Notes: generated by a model from the letters alone, not told the origin. DNA of 64,000 nt from an uncultured Pelagibacteraceae bacterium (GCA_902593845.1 CACJJV010000004.1:1-64000), one strand, 5' to 3'; numbered from the stretch's first letter, positions 34,930 to 45,286 are shown. A program made the numbers and translations.

Positions 34930-35615
34930 AAATTAATAATGCTTTTATTCTCTGTGCTGGATTTGGCAAAAGACTAAATCCTTTAACACTTGAAAAACCT
35001 AAACCATTACTTCAAATCAAAAATCAAACAATTTTAGAGGATTGTATTAATACTGCAATAAAACTGAAAGTCGAAAATATTTTTTTAAATACTTTTTATT
35101 TAAGTGAGCAAATTATTGACTTTTTTGAAAATAAAAATTTTTCAGTAAAAATAAAGATTATAGAAGACGGTAAAGAAATTTTGGACACTGGTGGAGGAAT
35201 TTTAAATTTGATCAACCACTCAAATTGTGAAGATTTTTTTGTTTTTAATCCTGATACTATTTGGAATGAAAATTATGTGAGTGAAATTAATGATATGCAA
35301 AAATATTATTTTCAAAATAAATTAAATAATATTCTTTTATTAGTTAATAAAAAATTAAGTTTTGATAATAACCTAGAGGGTGATTTTGATTTAGAAGATA
35401 ATATAATTAAACAAAGTTTTGAAAGAAACTTTATATATACCGGTTGTCAAATTTTGAATAAAAACTTATTTAATGAATATGAAGTAGAAAACTTCTCAGT
35501 TGCTAAAATTTGGAATAAATTATTAATGAAACAAGAGTTAAATGGATTTGAGAGCACCAATAAATTTCACCATTTAACGAACTTAGAAATTTTTAAAAAA
35601 CTAAAAGGTCTTTAG
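34926..35615 (+). CDS. murU: NTP transferase, MurU-like
   Basis: AFILCAGFGKRLNPLTLEKPKPLLQIKN, DTGGGILN, NPDTIW. Confidence 0.82.
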   Translation: MKINNAFILCAGFGKRLNPLTLEKPKPLLQIKNQTILEDCINTAIKLKVENIFLNTFYLSEQIIDFFENKNFSVKIKIIEDGKEILDTGGGILNLINHSNCEDFFVFNPDTIWNENYVSEINDMQKYYFQNKLNNILLLVNKKLSFDNNLEGDFDLEDNIIKQSFERNFIYTGCQILNKNLFNEYEVENFSVAKIWNKLLMKQELNGFESTNKFHHLTNLEIFKKLKGL

Positions 35616-36306
35616 ATCTCTCTTTATCTAGATATTTACATTCATTTATTTTCAAATTTTCACCGAAATTAATTATTAAGGGATTTCCTGTTGGAATTTC
35701 TAAACTTGTGATTTGATAGTCATCTAAATTGAATAGATATTTACATAAAGCTCTTATGGAGTTTCCGTGTGCTGTGATTAATATATTTTTATTTATTAGT
35801 TTTGGCTGTATTTCTTTTTTGAAATACTCAAAAACTCTATTGTATGTATCTTTTAAAGATTCTGTGTCAGGAATGAGCTCTTTGGGTATTTTTTCGTATG
35901 TTTCAATATTTAGTGGATGATAAGAGCTTTCTCTACTTAGTTTTCCAGGTTTGATATCCCAAGATCTTCGGAATTCAAAAACTTTATCTTCACCGATTTT
36001 TTTTGCAGTCTCAATTTTATTTAACCCTGTAAGCTCACCATAGTGTCTTTCGTTTAGCTGCCATGCTCTTACAAAATCCTTTTTTGATTTTAATATTTTT
36101 TGTATTATTTTTAGAGTATGGTTTGCCCTCACTTGAAACGAAGAATAATAAAAATCTATATTTATATTTTGATTTTTGATAAGTAAACCAGCTTTCTCAG
36201 CTTCTATTTTACCTTGATCTGTAAGATCGACATCAACCCAACCGGTGAATCTTTTTTCAAGATTCCAAATACTCTGACCATGTCTTACTAATATCAAAAA
36301 ACTCAT
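35593..36306 (-). CDS. gpmA: 2,3-bisphosphoglycerate-dependent phosphoglycerate mutase
   Basis: LVRHGQSIWNLEKRFTGWVDVDLT, NERHYGELTGLNK, TAHGNSIRAL. Confidence 0.95.
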   Translation of the reverse strand: MSFLILVRHGQSIWNLEKRFTGWVDVDLTDQGKIEAEKAGLLIKNQNINIDFYYSSFQVRANHTLKIIQKILKSKKDFVRAWQLNERHYGELTGLNKIETAKKIGEDKVFEFRRSWDIKPGKLSRESSYHPLNIETYEKIPKELIPDTESLKDTYNRVFEYFKKEIQPKLINKNILITAHGNSIRALCKYLFNLDDYQITSLEIPTGNPLIINFGENLKINECKYLDKERSKDLLVF

Positions 36307-36350
36307 CTTGTCATATCTAAAAATTATTTATAAAAAAATCATTTAACTAA

Positions 36351-36746
36351 ATGTCAAAATTTTTTTCTACATATAAAGTAATATTTTATGCAATTAATGT
36401 CCTTTTAATTATTTTATATCTATATCCAGGAAGTCTATTAGGCTGGATAATTTATGACAATAAAAGTATACAACCTCAAATAACACCAGATTTTATTATA
36501 TCATCAAATCATTTTTATGTATTTGTATTAATTTCAATTATTGGTTTTTTAACTTTTGCTTATTCTAAAAAAAATATCTTATTACTATTATATTTAATTT
36601 TTCTTTCTATCACGCTTGAAATTTTTCACCTATTTATACCTGAAAGAACTTTTCAATGGTCTGATTTATTTGGAAATTTATCGGGTGTTATTGTTGTAAT
36701 TCTTCTTAATAATTTTATAAATAAATATGGTAGATTTAAAAAATAA
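36351..36746 (+). CDS. VanZ-like small membrane protein
   Basis: Multi-TM 131 aa, LEIFHLFIPERTFQWSDLFGNLSGV resembles the VanZ-family motif. Confidence 0.55.
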   Translation: MSKFFSTYKVIFYAINVLLIILYLYPGSLLGWIIYDNKSIQPQITPDFIISSNHFYVFVLISIIGFLTFAYSKKNILLLLYLIFLSITLEIFHLFIPERTFQWSDLFGNLSGVIVVILLNNFINKYGRFKK

Positions 36747-37326
36747 ATTATTAATTTTAACTTATTTTTTTACAATCAGCTGTTCATCAATTCCATCAAA
36801 CACCTCAAACAGTTGTTCAATTTTTAGTGAAAGATATCTATGGTATAAACATACAAAAAAAGTTGAGCAAAAGTGGGGCACGCCTATCTATATTCAATTA
36901 GCGATAATTAAAATGGAGTCTGATTTTGATTGGCTTGCTAAACCGGCAAGACAAAAAATTTTTAAAGTGATACCTTATAAACGACCTTCTAGTTCTTTTG
37001 GTTATTCGCAAGCAATTAAAGGAACTTGGGAGCAATATAAAAAAGAAACTGGTAATAAATTAGCAACAAGAGCAAGATTTAAAGACAGTGTTGACTTCAT
37101 TGGATGGTATACAAATAAATCAGAAAACATTTTAAAGATATCAAAGAAAGATGCTTTCAAACAGTATCTTGCATATCACGAAGGATGGGGAAATTATAAA
37201 AATTATAAAAAAAATAAAAAAGTAATTGGACTAGCTAAAAAAGTTGAGAGACAATCTAATAAATACAAAAATCAATTATTGAAATGTAAAAGTAAATTAA
37301 ATAAAAAAAAATATATTATTTTTTAG
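36727..37326 (+). CDS. Putative lipoprotein, lytic-transglycosylase-like
   Basis: Lipobox-like FTISC; YIQLAIIKMESDFDW...SSSFGYSQAIKGTWEQYKKETG SLT-like pattern. Confidence 0.55.
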   Translation: MVDLKNKLLILTYFFTISCSSIPSNTSNSCSIFSERYLWYKHTKKVEQKWGTPIYIQLAIIKMESDFDWLAKPARQKIFKVIPYKRPSSSFGYSQAIKGTWEQYKKETGNKLATRARFKDSVDFIGWYTNKSENILKISKKDAFKQYLAYHEGWGNYKNYKKNKKVIGLAKKVERQSNKYKNQLLKCKSKLNKKKYIIF

Positions 37327-40300
37327 ACAATTCTTTTTTTAGTTCTAAGTCAACTATATCAATCCTTTTAGTATTTTTTGCTAATGCGAGATACATTGAA
37401 GGAGTGACATATAAAGTAAAGAAAGTTGAAATAATCATTCCTCCTAATATTGTAGAACCAACTGCTAATCTTGAACCCTCTCCTGCACCAGGGCCGAAAT
37501 TTCCAATCACTAAAGGCATCATTGCAATCATCGTACTCAGTGATGTCATTATAATCGGTCTAAACCGAACAGCACACGCTTCTTTAACTGCTAATTCAAT
37601 AGTTTTTCCACTAGATCTAATTTGGTTTGCGTAATCTACAATTAAAATACTATTCTTAGTTGAGATACCTATTAGTATAATTAATGCAATTTGAGAAAAA
37701 ATATTTACTGAGCTATTTAAAAATAAAATAAAGACTAATCCTCCAAAAATAGCCAAAGGCACAGTTAATATTATTACAAATGGATGAATGAAAGAGTTGA
37801 ATGTTGCAGCCATAACCAAATAAGCAGTTAGTAAAGCTAAAGCAAAAATTATAAATAATTCATTACTTGTTTCTTTAATTTCCTCCGATTTTCCTTTCCA
37901 AGTAATTTGGTTTTCTGGTGCTAAATCAACCATCACATTTTCGAAGTATTTAATCGCTTCTGTTAATGTATACCCCTCACTAATATTTGCAGAAATTGTT
38001 ACAGCCCGTTGTCTATTATATCTAGCAAGTTCTTTTGCTGAACCTTCTTCTTTAAAACTAACAAGATTTGCTAAAGATATTAATTTTCCATTGGTTTCAG
38101 AGCGAACAAATATTTTTGAAACACCTTCTTTATTTCGTCGATCAGATAAATATTGCTGAACAATTATTGGATATTCTTTACCTAGTTTATTAAAAGTCGT
38201 TATTTTTTTACCCCCATAAAGTGTTTCAAGTGATTCACCAATTGATTTAGTCGAAACACCTAAATCTTTGGCTTTATTTTTATTTATTATTAACTTTACC
38301 TCTGGTTTGTTTCGATTGTAATCAGACTCGATTCTTGAGAGATTTTTATTAGATCTGAGTGTTCGTATTACTTTTTTTTGTATCGCTTCTAGTTCTTCGT
38401 AATTATTTCCATAAATGACCATTTGGACTGGTTTGTTGTAATTTGATACTCTAATGGATTGAGGAGATATAGGAAAAGCTAGGGCTTGGGGTAAAGTCAC
38501 TATTTTCCCAATTGCTTCTCTAAGAACAACTTGTTGACCTTTCTTACGATTTTTCCAATCATCAAGTAGAGCGATTATTATAAAACTATTGTATGAATTA
38601 GCTGAATTTCCAAAACCTGGAACACGCATTATAAATCTTGAATATGGACTATCCTCAGCTTGTAGCAAAGGAATAAGTCTTGCTTCAACTTTTTGGGCTT
38701 GTTCTTGAGTATATTCAAAAGAACTTCCTTCATCAGTCGAGCCAATTATTAGATATGCTCCTCGATCCTCCATAGGCAAAAGTTCTTTTTTTGAGAAACT
38801 AAATAAAAGCACTGAAGCAATTATTATAAAAACAATAAAAAAACTTACAGTTTTAGTTTTGTTAATAACGTTCACTAAAGTCTCCTCATAAAATTTTGCG
38901 AAGTTGGAAAAAATTTTTTCAAACTTTTGAATAAAAACTTTTTTTGATTTTTTTTTGTATAAAAATTTACTTGCAAGCATTGGTGACAAAGTTAATGCAA
39001 CAAAAGAAGAAACTACAATTGAAAAAGATAATGCAATCGCTGTTTCTCTAAACAATGTTCCAGAAATTCCCTCAATAAATATTAACGGTAAGAAAACTGC
39101 TACTAAAATTAGTGTGGTAGCAACGATAGCAAAAGAAATTTGTTTGGAGCCTTTATAAGCTGCAACCAGCGGTGTCTCACCATTCTCTATTCTTCTGTAT
39201 ATTGCATCTGTCATAATTACTGAGTCGTCTGTGATTATACCAATCGCTAAAATAAAACTTAAAAGGACAAAAATATTAATAGAAAGACCAAATATGTATA
39301 AGCCTAAAAAGGATGCTATTAAACTCACGGGGAGTGCAATCGCTGGTACGATGACTGCCTTTAAATTCCCTAAAAATAAATAAATTATTAAAACTACTAG
39401 GATAAACGCAATGACCAAAGTTTTATATACTTCTTCAATCGCGGCCTCAACATAGTTAGCTCTATTGAAGGAAACTCTTAAATCTAATTCCTCTGGTAAA
39501 GATTTTTTTACCTCAACAATTTTTTTTTTGATATCATTCGAAAGTTCTACCGTTGAAGCACCACTTCTTGCATAGATACCTATTCCTACAGTTTTCAAAT
39601 TTATTTGATCTTTAGTTTGAGCTTTAAAAAGAGTTTTCTCTGATACTGGGCCAAATTCAACGTTTGCTACATCTGATAATAGAATTACACGATTACTAGT
39701 TTTTTTGATGGGTATCTGCTTTATAGTATTAATATCGTTGTATGATTTATCTAGATTTAGTGTTAAATCGATATTATCTGCCTCCAACGTTCCTGCAGGC
39801 AAACTTACATTTTCGCCACGAATTGCAAATTCAACTTCTTTAATAGTTAAATCATTAGCTGCAAGTTTAATAGGATCAATCCAAACTCTAATGCTTAATT
39901 CTCTTAATCCACCAACCCTTATTCTTCCAACATTTTTAACACTTGAAAATTGGTCTACAAGATATCTCTCCGCGTAATCTCCTAATTCAAGGTCACTCCA
40001 TGAGGATGAGGATAATGACAACCACATTGTTGTTGTAAACCCTGCAGCTCGTTTAAGTATTTGTGGTGGATCCGATTCAGTTGGCAAGTTATCCACAACT
40101 CTTGCAACTCTTTCTCTGATATCATTGGCAGCATTATCTAGATCAATACTCGTATCAAACTCGACATTAATTGTGCTTCTTCCATTTTCTGATTTCGAGT
40201 CTATATTTTTTATACCTTCAGCCCCTCCAATAACATCCTCAACAACTTGTGTAACTTCTTGATCTACTATCGAAGCTGATGCAGACTTGTAGTCTACTTG

Positions 40301-40444
40301 AACTTGAACAACAGGTGGTTGAATTCCATTGGGCAATTCTCTAACGGGCAATTTCCAAAAAACAAATAAACCAAATATAATCAGTATTAGGGACATCACC
40401 CAAGATACTGTTGGTCTTTTAATACTTAATTCAGTAATAAACAT
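37316..40444 (-). CDS. RND (AcrB/HAE1-like) efflux permease
   Basis: 1042 aa; FITELSIKRPTVSWVMSLILIIFGL, LSFILAIGIITDDSVIMTDAIYRRIENG, GISTKNSILIVDYANQ. Confidence 0.94.
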   Translation of the reverse strand: MFITELSIKRPTVSWVMSLILIIFGLFVFWKLPVRELPNGIQPPVVQVQVDYKSASASIVDQEVTQVVEDVIGGAEGIKNIDSKSENGRSTINVEFDTSIDLDNAANDIRERVARVVDNLPTESDPPQILKRAAGFTTTMWLSLSSSSWSDLELGDYAERYLVDQFSSVKNVGRIRVGGLRELSIRVWIDPIKLAANDLTIKEVEFAIRGENVSLPAGTLEADNIDLTLNLDKSYNDINTIKQIPIKKTSNRVILLSDVANVEFGPVSEKTLFKAQTKDQINLKTVGIGIYARSGASTVELSNDIKKKIVEVKKSLPEELDLRVSFNRANYVEAAIEEVYKTLVIAFILVVLIIYLFLGNLKAVIVPAIALPVSLIASFLGLYIFGLSINIFVLLSFILAIGIITDDSVIMTDAIYRRIENGETPLVAAYKGSKQISFAIVATTLILVAVFLPLIFIEGISGTLFRETAIALSFSIVVSSFVALTLSPMLASKFLYKKKSKKVFIQKFEKIFSNFAKFYEETLVNVINKTKTVSFFIVFIIIASVLLFSFSKKELLPMEDRGAYLIIGSTDEGSSFEYTQEQAQKVEARLIPLLQAEDSPYSRFIMRVPGFGNSANSYNSFIIIALLDDWKNRKKGQQVVLREAIGKIVTLPQALAFPISPQSIRVSNYNKPVQMVIYGNNYEELEAIQKKVIRTLRSNKNLSRIESDYNRNKPEVKLIINKNKAKDLGVSTKSIGESLETLYGGKKITTFNKLGKEYPIIVQQYLSDRRNKEGVSKIFVRSETNGKLISLANLVSFKEEGSAKELARYNRQRAVTISANISEGYTLTEAIKYFENVMVDLAPENQITWKGKSEEIKETSNELFIIFALALLTAYLVMAATFNSFIHPFVIILTVPLAIFGGLVFILFLNSSVNIFSQIALIILIGISTKNSILIVDYANQIRSSGKTIELAVKEACAVRFRPIIMTSLSTMIAMMPLVIGNFGPGAGEGSRLAVGSTILGGMIISTFFTLYVTPSMYLALAKNTKRIDIVDLELKKELSKK

Positions 40445-41313
40445 TATTTATTTATAGGTTTTATTTTTCCAAGAGGTCTTACCTTTTTTAGACCCTCAGC
40501 TACAATTATATCCCCCGCAGTTAAGCCTGAAATTATTTCAATGTTACTATCGCCTCTAAGGCCAGTTTTTACCTCAGTTTTGTTTGCAATATTTTCTGCA
40601 TTGATTTTGTAAACATATGTTTTATCGCCTTCTATCATCACACTCGTATCGGGTACACTTAAAGAATTTCTCAAATCAAATTTAACTTTTACCTCTAAAA
40701 GTGAACCTGAAATTAATTCTAAATTTTCATTTTTCACTTTTATTCTTGATAATAAACTTCTGGTATCTGCATTTATTCTGCTTGAAACAAAATCTATTTC
40801 ACCTGAAAAAGTTTTATCTTTAAAACTAGATAAGGTCACTTCAACTGGAAGACCTTTTTTTATAAATGTAGAATAACTCTCTGGAATTTTAATATCTGAG
40901 TAAATTACTGAGTTATCATCAAGTGTAATGATAAATATGTTATTTGAAACAAGAATATCTTCAGTTAAACCTGTGTAGCCAAGAACTCCACTGTATGGAG
41001 CCAATATATCCCCACTTTTTAATTTAATTAAAACCTCTCCTTTTTTAACAAAATTTTTAAGCTTTAAATCCTCAAAAAGATCATCTTTTTTAATCTTAAA
41101 AGTTTTTGATTTTTTAGAAATTGCTGTACCGTAAGTTTCTATTTGCTCAGAGAATTCTTTTTCAATAACCTCAGTTACAATTATTCCTGGTGGTGGTATC
41201 TTACTGAATTTTTTTTTAAAATGATTGCCAATCATCGATCTTCCAACAATTACAATTGTAATTATTAAAAAAAACACAAATATTATTGAAATCGTTTTTG
41301 TAGATCTTTTCAT
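40444..41313 (-). CDS. RND efflux periplasmic adaptor (MFP), short form
   Basis: N-terminal TM, lipoyl-like FVKKGEVLIKLKSGDILAPYSGVLGYTGL, beta-barrel; coupled to the RND permease. Confidence 0.85.
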   Translation of the reverse strand: MKRSTKTISIIFVFFLIITIVIVGRSMIGNHFKKKFSKIPPPGIIVTEVIEKEFSEQIETYGTAISKKSKTFKIKKDDLFEDLKLKNFVKKGEVLIKLKSGDILAPYSGVLGYTGLTEDILVSNNIFIITLDDNSVIYSDIKIPESYSTFIKKGLPVEVTLSSFKDKTFSGEIDFVSSRINADTRSLLSRIKVKNENLELISGSLLEVKVKFDLRNSLSVPDTSVMIEGDKTYVYKINAENIANKTEVKTGLRGDSNIEIISGLTAGDIIVAEGLKKVRPLGKIKPINK

Positions 41314-41320
41314 ATTAAAT

Positions 41321-42136
41321 TTAAATTAATCCGTATTCGGCCCAAGAGCCATCATATATACAAGGAAGATATTTATCATCAATTAAAGAATAAGCTAGTG
41401 CCAAAACACACGCTGTAACACCTGAACCACATGAAAAAACAATCTTTTTTTGTTCTAAATTTTCAATGCTGGTCTTAAAAATTTTTTTAAGCTCATCTTT
41501 ATTTTTAAAAGTTTTATCCTCATTTAGACAATCATTAAACGGTATACAAAAAGAGTTTTTTATACATCCACTTCTAAGACCTTTCCTGGGCTCAGGGATT
41601 TTACCTTCAAATCTTTCTCTACTTCGAGCATCAATTAATGTGAATATTTTTTCATCTATATTTTGATCAATTGCCTGTTTACTCTTAACAAGATCTTTTC
41701 TCTCGCTACCTTTATAATCTGATTTATCTATATTTGAAATTTCATCAGTCACTTTCTTTTTTTCTTTAAGCCATTTTCTTAAACCACCATTTAAAACATT
41801 TATTAATTTTGGATCATGTCCGTAATAGATAAAATTAAACCAACCACGACATGAGCTTATAACATCTGAATTATCATAAATGACTATTTCATCATTTTTT
41901 TTAATTCCCATATTTGAAACAATTTTATCCCAATTTATTTGGTCAACTAACATATGTGGTAAAGCAGTATCTTTTCTTGAATTTTCATCTATATCAAAAA
42001 AAATTGCGTTAGGTATATGAAGAGATTTATATTCCTCAAATCCCCTTCTTTGTGTTTGAGGCATATGCCAAGAGCAGTCAATAATTTTCACCTTAGTAAG
42101 GTTTTTTTCTAACCAATCAGTTTCAACCAAAGACAT
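41321..42136 (-). CDS. sseA: 3-mercaptopyruvate/thiosulfate sulfurtransferase (tandem rhodanese)
   Basis: LIDARSRERFEGKIPEPRKGLRSGCIKNSFCIPF, SCGSGVTACVLALA. Confidence 0.92.
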   Translation of the reverse strand: MSLVETDWLEKNLTKVKIIDCSWHMPQTQRRGFEEYKSLHIPNAIFFDIDENSRKDTALPHMLVDQINWDKIVSNMGIKKNDEIVIYDNSDVISSCRGWFNFIYYGHDPKLINVLNGGLRKWLKEKKKVTDEISNIDKSDYKGSERKDLVKSKQAIDQNIDEKIFTLIDARSRERFEGKIPEPRKGLRSGCIKNSFCIPFNDCLNEDKTFKNKDELKKIFKTSIENLEQKKIVFSCGSGVTACVLALAYSLIDDKYLPCIYDGSWAEYGLI

Positions 42137-42137
42137 G

Positions 42138-42581
42138 CTATCTCTTTTCCAAGTATTTTTGATGATATTCCTCAGCTGGACAGTAATTTTTTAGTAAAGA
42201 TATTTTTGTTACAACTTTTCCAGATAAACGTTCATTGACTTCATTTAATACCTTCTCAGCTATCATTTTTTGATTGTCATTCAGATAAAATATTTCACTT
42301 CTATACTGAGTTCCAAAATCTGGTCCTTGAGAATTTAAAGTAGTTGGATCATGAATTTGAAAAAATATTTTTAAAATTTTTTCGTATGTGATAATTTTTT
42401 CATCAAAATCTAACTTTACCACTTCAGCATGATTTGTATTGCCAGTGCAAACTTCTTTATAAGTGGTGATAGAGCTATTACCTCCACAGTAGCCAACTTC
42501 TGTTTTGATTATGCCATCTATTTTACTGAATTTAATTTCAGGTCCCCAAAAACATCCAAGTGCTAAAACAGCTATTTCCAT
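42138..42581 (-). CDS. msrA: Peptide-methionine (S)-S-oxide reductase
   Basis: LGCFWGPEIKFSKIDGIIKTEVGYCGG, GTQYRSEIFY, AEEYHQKYLEK. Confidence 0.94.
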   Translation of the reverse strand: MEIAVLALGCFWGPEIKFSKIDGIIKTEVGYCGGNSSITTYKEVCTGNTNHAEVVKLDFDEKIITYEKILKIFFQIHDPTTLNSQGPDFGTQYRSEIFYLNDNQKMIAEKVLNEVNERLSGKVVTKISLLKNYCPAEEYHQKYLEKR

Positions 42582-42616
42582 TGAATAAGATTTAATTTAA
42601 TTTACAAATTATTCAT

Positions 42617-43426
42617 ATGCTAAGTAAAAATCAATTGGGATTTTTGTACATGTTTTTGTCTATTTGTGCATTTTCATTAATGGATTTAATTGTAAAGTGG
42701 TCTGTAGATTATCCTATTGGGCAAGTTTTGTTTTTTAGAGGTTTTTTTGGAATAATCTTTTATTTTTTTATAATTCCAAAAGAAAGATTTCATAATTTTT
42801 ACAAAACTCAACGACCAGGATTGCATGCTTTAAGATGCGGCTCAGGATTAATAGCTCTAATTGCGATATTTATTGCTTTAAGGCAGCTGCCATTAGCAAC
42901 TGTTGTAAGTATTTCTTTCGCTGCTCCAATATTTACAACAATATTATCTATTTTTCTATTAAATGAAAAGGTTGGAATTTTTAGGTGGTTAGCAGTGATC
43001 ATAGGCTTTGTTGGAATTCTCATAATTACAGAACCTGGCATCACTGAATTAAATATTTATTATATTTTTCCAATTATATTTTGTTTTTCCTTAGCAATTA
43101 CATTACTAAGTTTTTTAACTATCCCTCAGGGCTGGGTTATGCCTACTTTAAATCATTTCATACTTTTATCTTTGATAGGTATTTTTGGAGGTGTTGCAAA
43201 CTTGTGGTTAAGTCAATCATATAAATTTTCAGAGGTTTCTTTAGTAACTCCCCTTAAATATTTGGCTTTAGTTTTCGCTATCATATTTGGATATTTCATT
43301 TGGGACGAGATACCAACTTTTAAAACGTTAATAGGGGCTTTATTAGTAATTGTTTCAACACTTATAATTTTTAGAAGAGAGATTTATAGGAAAAAAATTA
43401 TAACATCCAGGTCAATAAATGACTAA
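42617..43426 (+). CDS. EamA/DMT family transporter
   Basis: Ten-TM pattern, FMFLSICAFSLMDLIVKW; LRQLPLATVVSISFAAPIFTTILSIFLLNEKV. Confidence 0.88.
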   Translation: MLSKNQLGFLYMFLSICAFSLMDLIVKWSVDYPIGQVLFFRGFFGIIFYFFIIPKERFHNFYKTQRPGLHALRCGSGLIALIAIFIALRQLPLATVVSISFAAPIFTTILSIFLLNEKVGIFRWLAVIIGFVGILIITEPGITELNIYYIFPIIFCFSLAITLLSFLTIPQGWVMPTLNHFILLSLIGIFGGVANLWLSQSYKFSEVSLVTPLKYLALVFAIIFGYFIWDEIPTFKTLIGALLVIVSTLIIFRREIYRKKIITSRSIND

Positions 43427-44054
43427 AGTACCCAAATATTGGAATAAGGCAAAAAAATATTTATCTAAAAAAGATCAAACTCTTTCTAAGTTAATTAAAA
43501 GTTACGAAAGTCCTTCAGAAACTGTTTTAACTTCAAGGAGAGATATTTTTTTTTCGTTATGCAAGAGTATAATTGGACAACAAATAAGTGTTGCAGCAGC
43601 GAATTCCGTCTTTTTAAAATTTAAAAAAAAATGTAAAAATAAAGTTAACGCAAAAACAGTATCTAGACTGACCTTCGCTCAATTGAAAAGCTGTGGATTA
43701 AGTAGACAGAAGGTATTAGGCATAAAGAGTTTAGCGAAGCAAACAATTGAGAAAACATTTAATCCTAAATTGATTGATAAGATGTCTGATGAGGAGGCCA
43801 TAAGTTATTTATCACAATTAAGACAAATAGGAAGATGGTCAGCTGAAATGATTTTATTATTCACATACAATAGATCAAATATTTGGCCAATTCAGGACAT
43901 TGGTCTTCTAAGAGCTATTTCTAAAAATTATAAAAAAAAATATTTACCACCCGATAGATTTGTATCGCTATTAAAAAAAAGGTTTAGTCCTTATTGTTCT
44001 GTGGCCACGTGGTATTTATGGAGAAGCATAGATCCTGAGCCTATTCAATATTAA
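43419..44054 (+). CDS. DNA-3-methyladenine glycosylase II-like (HhH-GPD)
   Basis: SIIGQQISVAAANSV, LRQIGRWSAEMILLFTYNRSNIWPIQDIGLLRAI HhH-GPD. Confidence 0.88.
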   Translation: MTKVPKYWNKAKKYLSKKDQTLSKLIKSYESPSETVLTSRRDIFFSLCKSIIGQQISVAAANSVFLKFKKKCKNKVNAKTVSRLTFAQLKSCGLSRQKVLGIKSLAKQTIEKTFNPKLIDKMSDEEAISYLSQLRQIGRWSAEMILLFTYNRSNIWPIQDIGLLRAISKNYKKKYLPPDRFVSLLKKRFSPYCSVATWYLWRSIDPEPIQY

Positions 44055-44367
44055 ACCCCTCAACCACTTGCATGTGTCTTTTGGTAGTTTTTTTTGCTAC
44101 TGCCCAACTATCTTGATATTCTTTAGAAGAGTGACACTCTAATGCTTTGGCATAACTTGGAAATTCCCATACAACAGTTCTAGTAAAATCATCACCGTTA
44201 AAAGTGTCATGCTTACCACCTCTTATTAATGGCACACCACCGTAACTTTTGATAACTGGTGTAGCTAGCTCTGAATATTTTTTTAGATTTTCTTGATTAT
44301 CTATTTTAAAATATAAACTAACCCAATATCCTTTTTTCATTTCAATCAATCCATTCTTTATAATCAT
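44041..44367 (-). CDS. DUF1330 family protein (start probably MKKGYW at ~44340)
   Basis: GYWVSLYFKIDNQENLKKYSELATPVIKSYGGVPLIRGG. Confidence 0.8.
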   Translation of the reverse strand: MIIKNGLIEMKKGYWVSLYFKIDNQENLKKYSELATPVIKSYGGVPLIRGGKHDTFNGDDFTRTVVWEFPSYAKALECHSSKEYQDSWAVAKKTTKRHMQVVEGFNIE

Positions 44368-45238
44368 TTAAGTTATCTTGCAAAAATTTTGGCAACTTGT
44401 TTGATGGATATTTCTCAAGTTTGCTACCATCACCAATTTTGTTTACTCTTTTATCAACTTTTAGATCATAAATAGCTTGTTTATTTTTTATTAAATCGTT
44501 TATTTCCTTAACAGATAAAGGATTTTCATCAAATTCTCTATGATGGAGATATGATTTGAGTTTAAATTCAATTTCGGAGGCAGTTTTTAAATTAGAAAAG
44601 TGCCATCCACCGTTAGGTATGATTTTGATGTTGATATATTTTGTATCAGAAAAAAAAGTATCTAATCTGTAAAAGGGGTATTTTCTATCTTTTATATTTC
44701 TTAACCATTGAGGTGATTTGAGAAATTTTTTTCTACATCCTTTTGTACCAGTCCAATCAAGATTTGGTAATTTAAGATTAAATTTATAATAAAACATATC
44801 TTGTTTAAAAAGAAGAATCTTTTCGTTTATTTTTGTTAAATCTAATTTTTCTAAATTTGGAATTTCGTCAACATCCGAAATTAAAATAATGTCATCATCT
44901 TTTGCTAAATCTAAACCTTTTAAGATGTAATTTCTTTGACCGTTTTCTCTATAATTGGCATTAGTAATATATTTCCAAGACTTTAAACCATCATCATCTT
45001 TTTCATTAACCTGGTTTTTTTTTATTTCTGGTGGTTCCTCGTCATAAGTAATATAGATAATTTTATCTTTAAATTTATCAAATTTTTGATGGTTAAACTT
45101 TAATTCTCTTTTATCTCCTTTATGTGTAAATGAACTTTCGACTATCACAAAATAATCTACATATTTGTTTAAAATATTTAGCCTTAATTCTAAAACTGTT
45201 TGTTCATCGAAATACATAAAACAATCAAAAATTTTCAT
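44342..45238 (-). CDS. Glycosyltransferase family 17-like protein
   Basis: KIFDCFMYFDEQTVLELRLNILNKYVDYFVIVESSFTHKGDKREL, IISDVDEIPN. Confidence 0.82.
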   Translation of the reverse strand: MKIFDCFMYFDEQTVLELRLNILNKYVDYFVIVESSFTHKGDKRELKFNHQKFDKFKDKIIYITYDEEPPEIKKNQVNEKDDDGLKSWKYITNANYRENGQRNYILKGLDLAKDDDIILISDVDEIPNLEKLDLTKINEKILLFKQDMFYYKFNLKLPNLDWTGTKGCRKKFLKSPQWLRNIKDRKYPFYRLDTFFSDTKYINIKIIPNGGWHFSNLKTASEIEFKLKSYLHHREFDENPLSVKEINDLIKNKQAIYDLKVDKRVNKIGDGSKLEKYPSNKLPKFLQDNLNDYKEWID

Positions 45239-45286
45239 AATGACTTTTTAATCTTTTTTAATTTTTTTTATATGATAAAAAAATCT

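Noticed and set aside
37316-41313. RND pump plus adaptor as a horizontally acquired island
   Set aside because: No mobility genes, repeats or tRNA boundary; composition and tight overlaps match flanking core genes.
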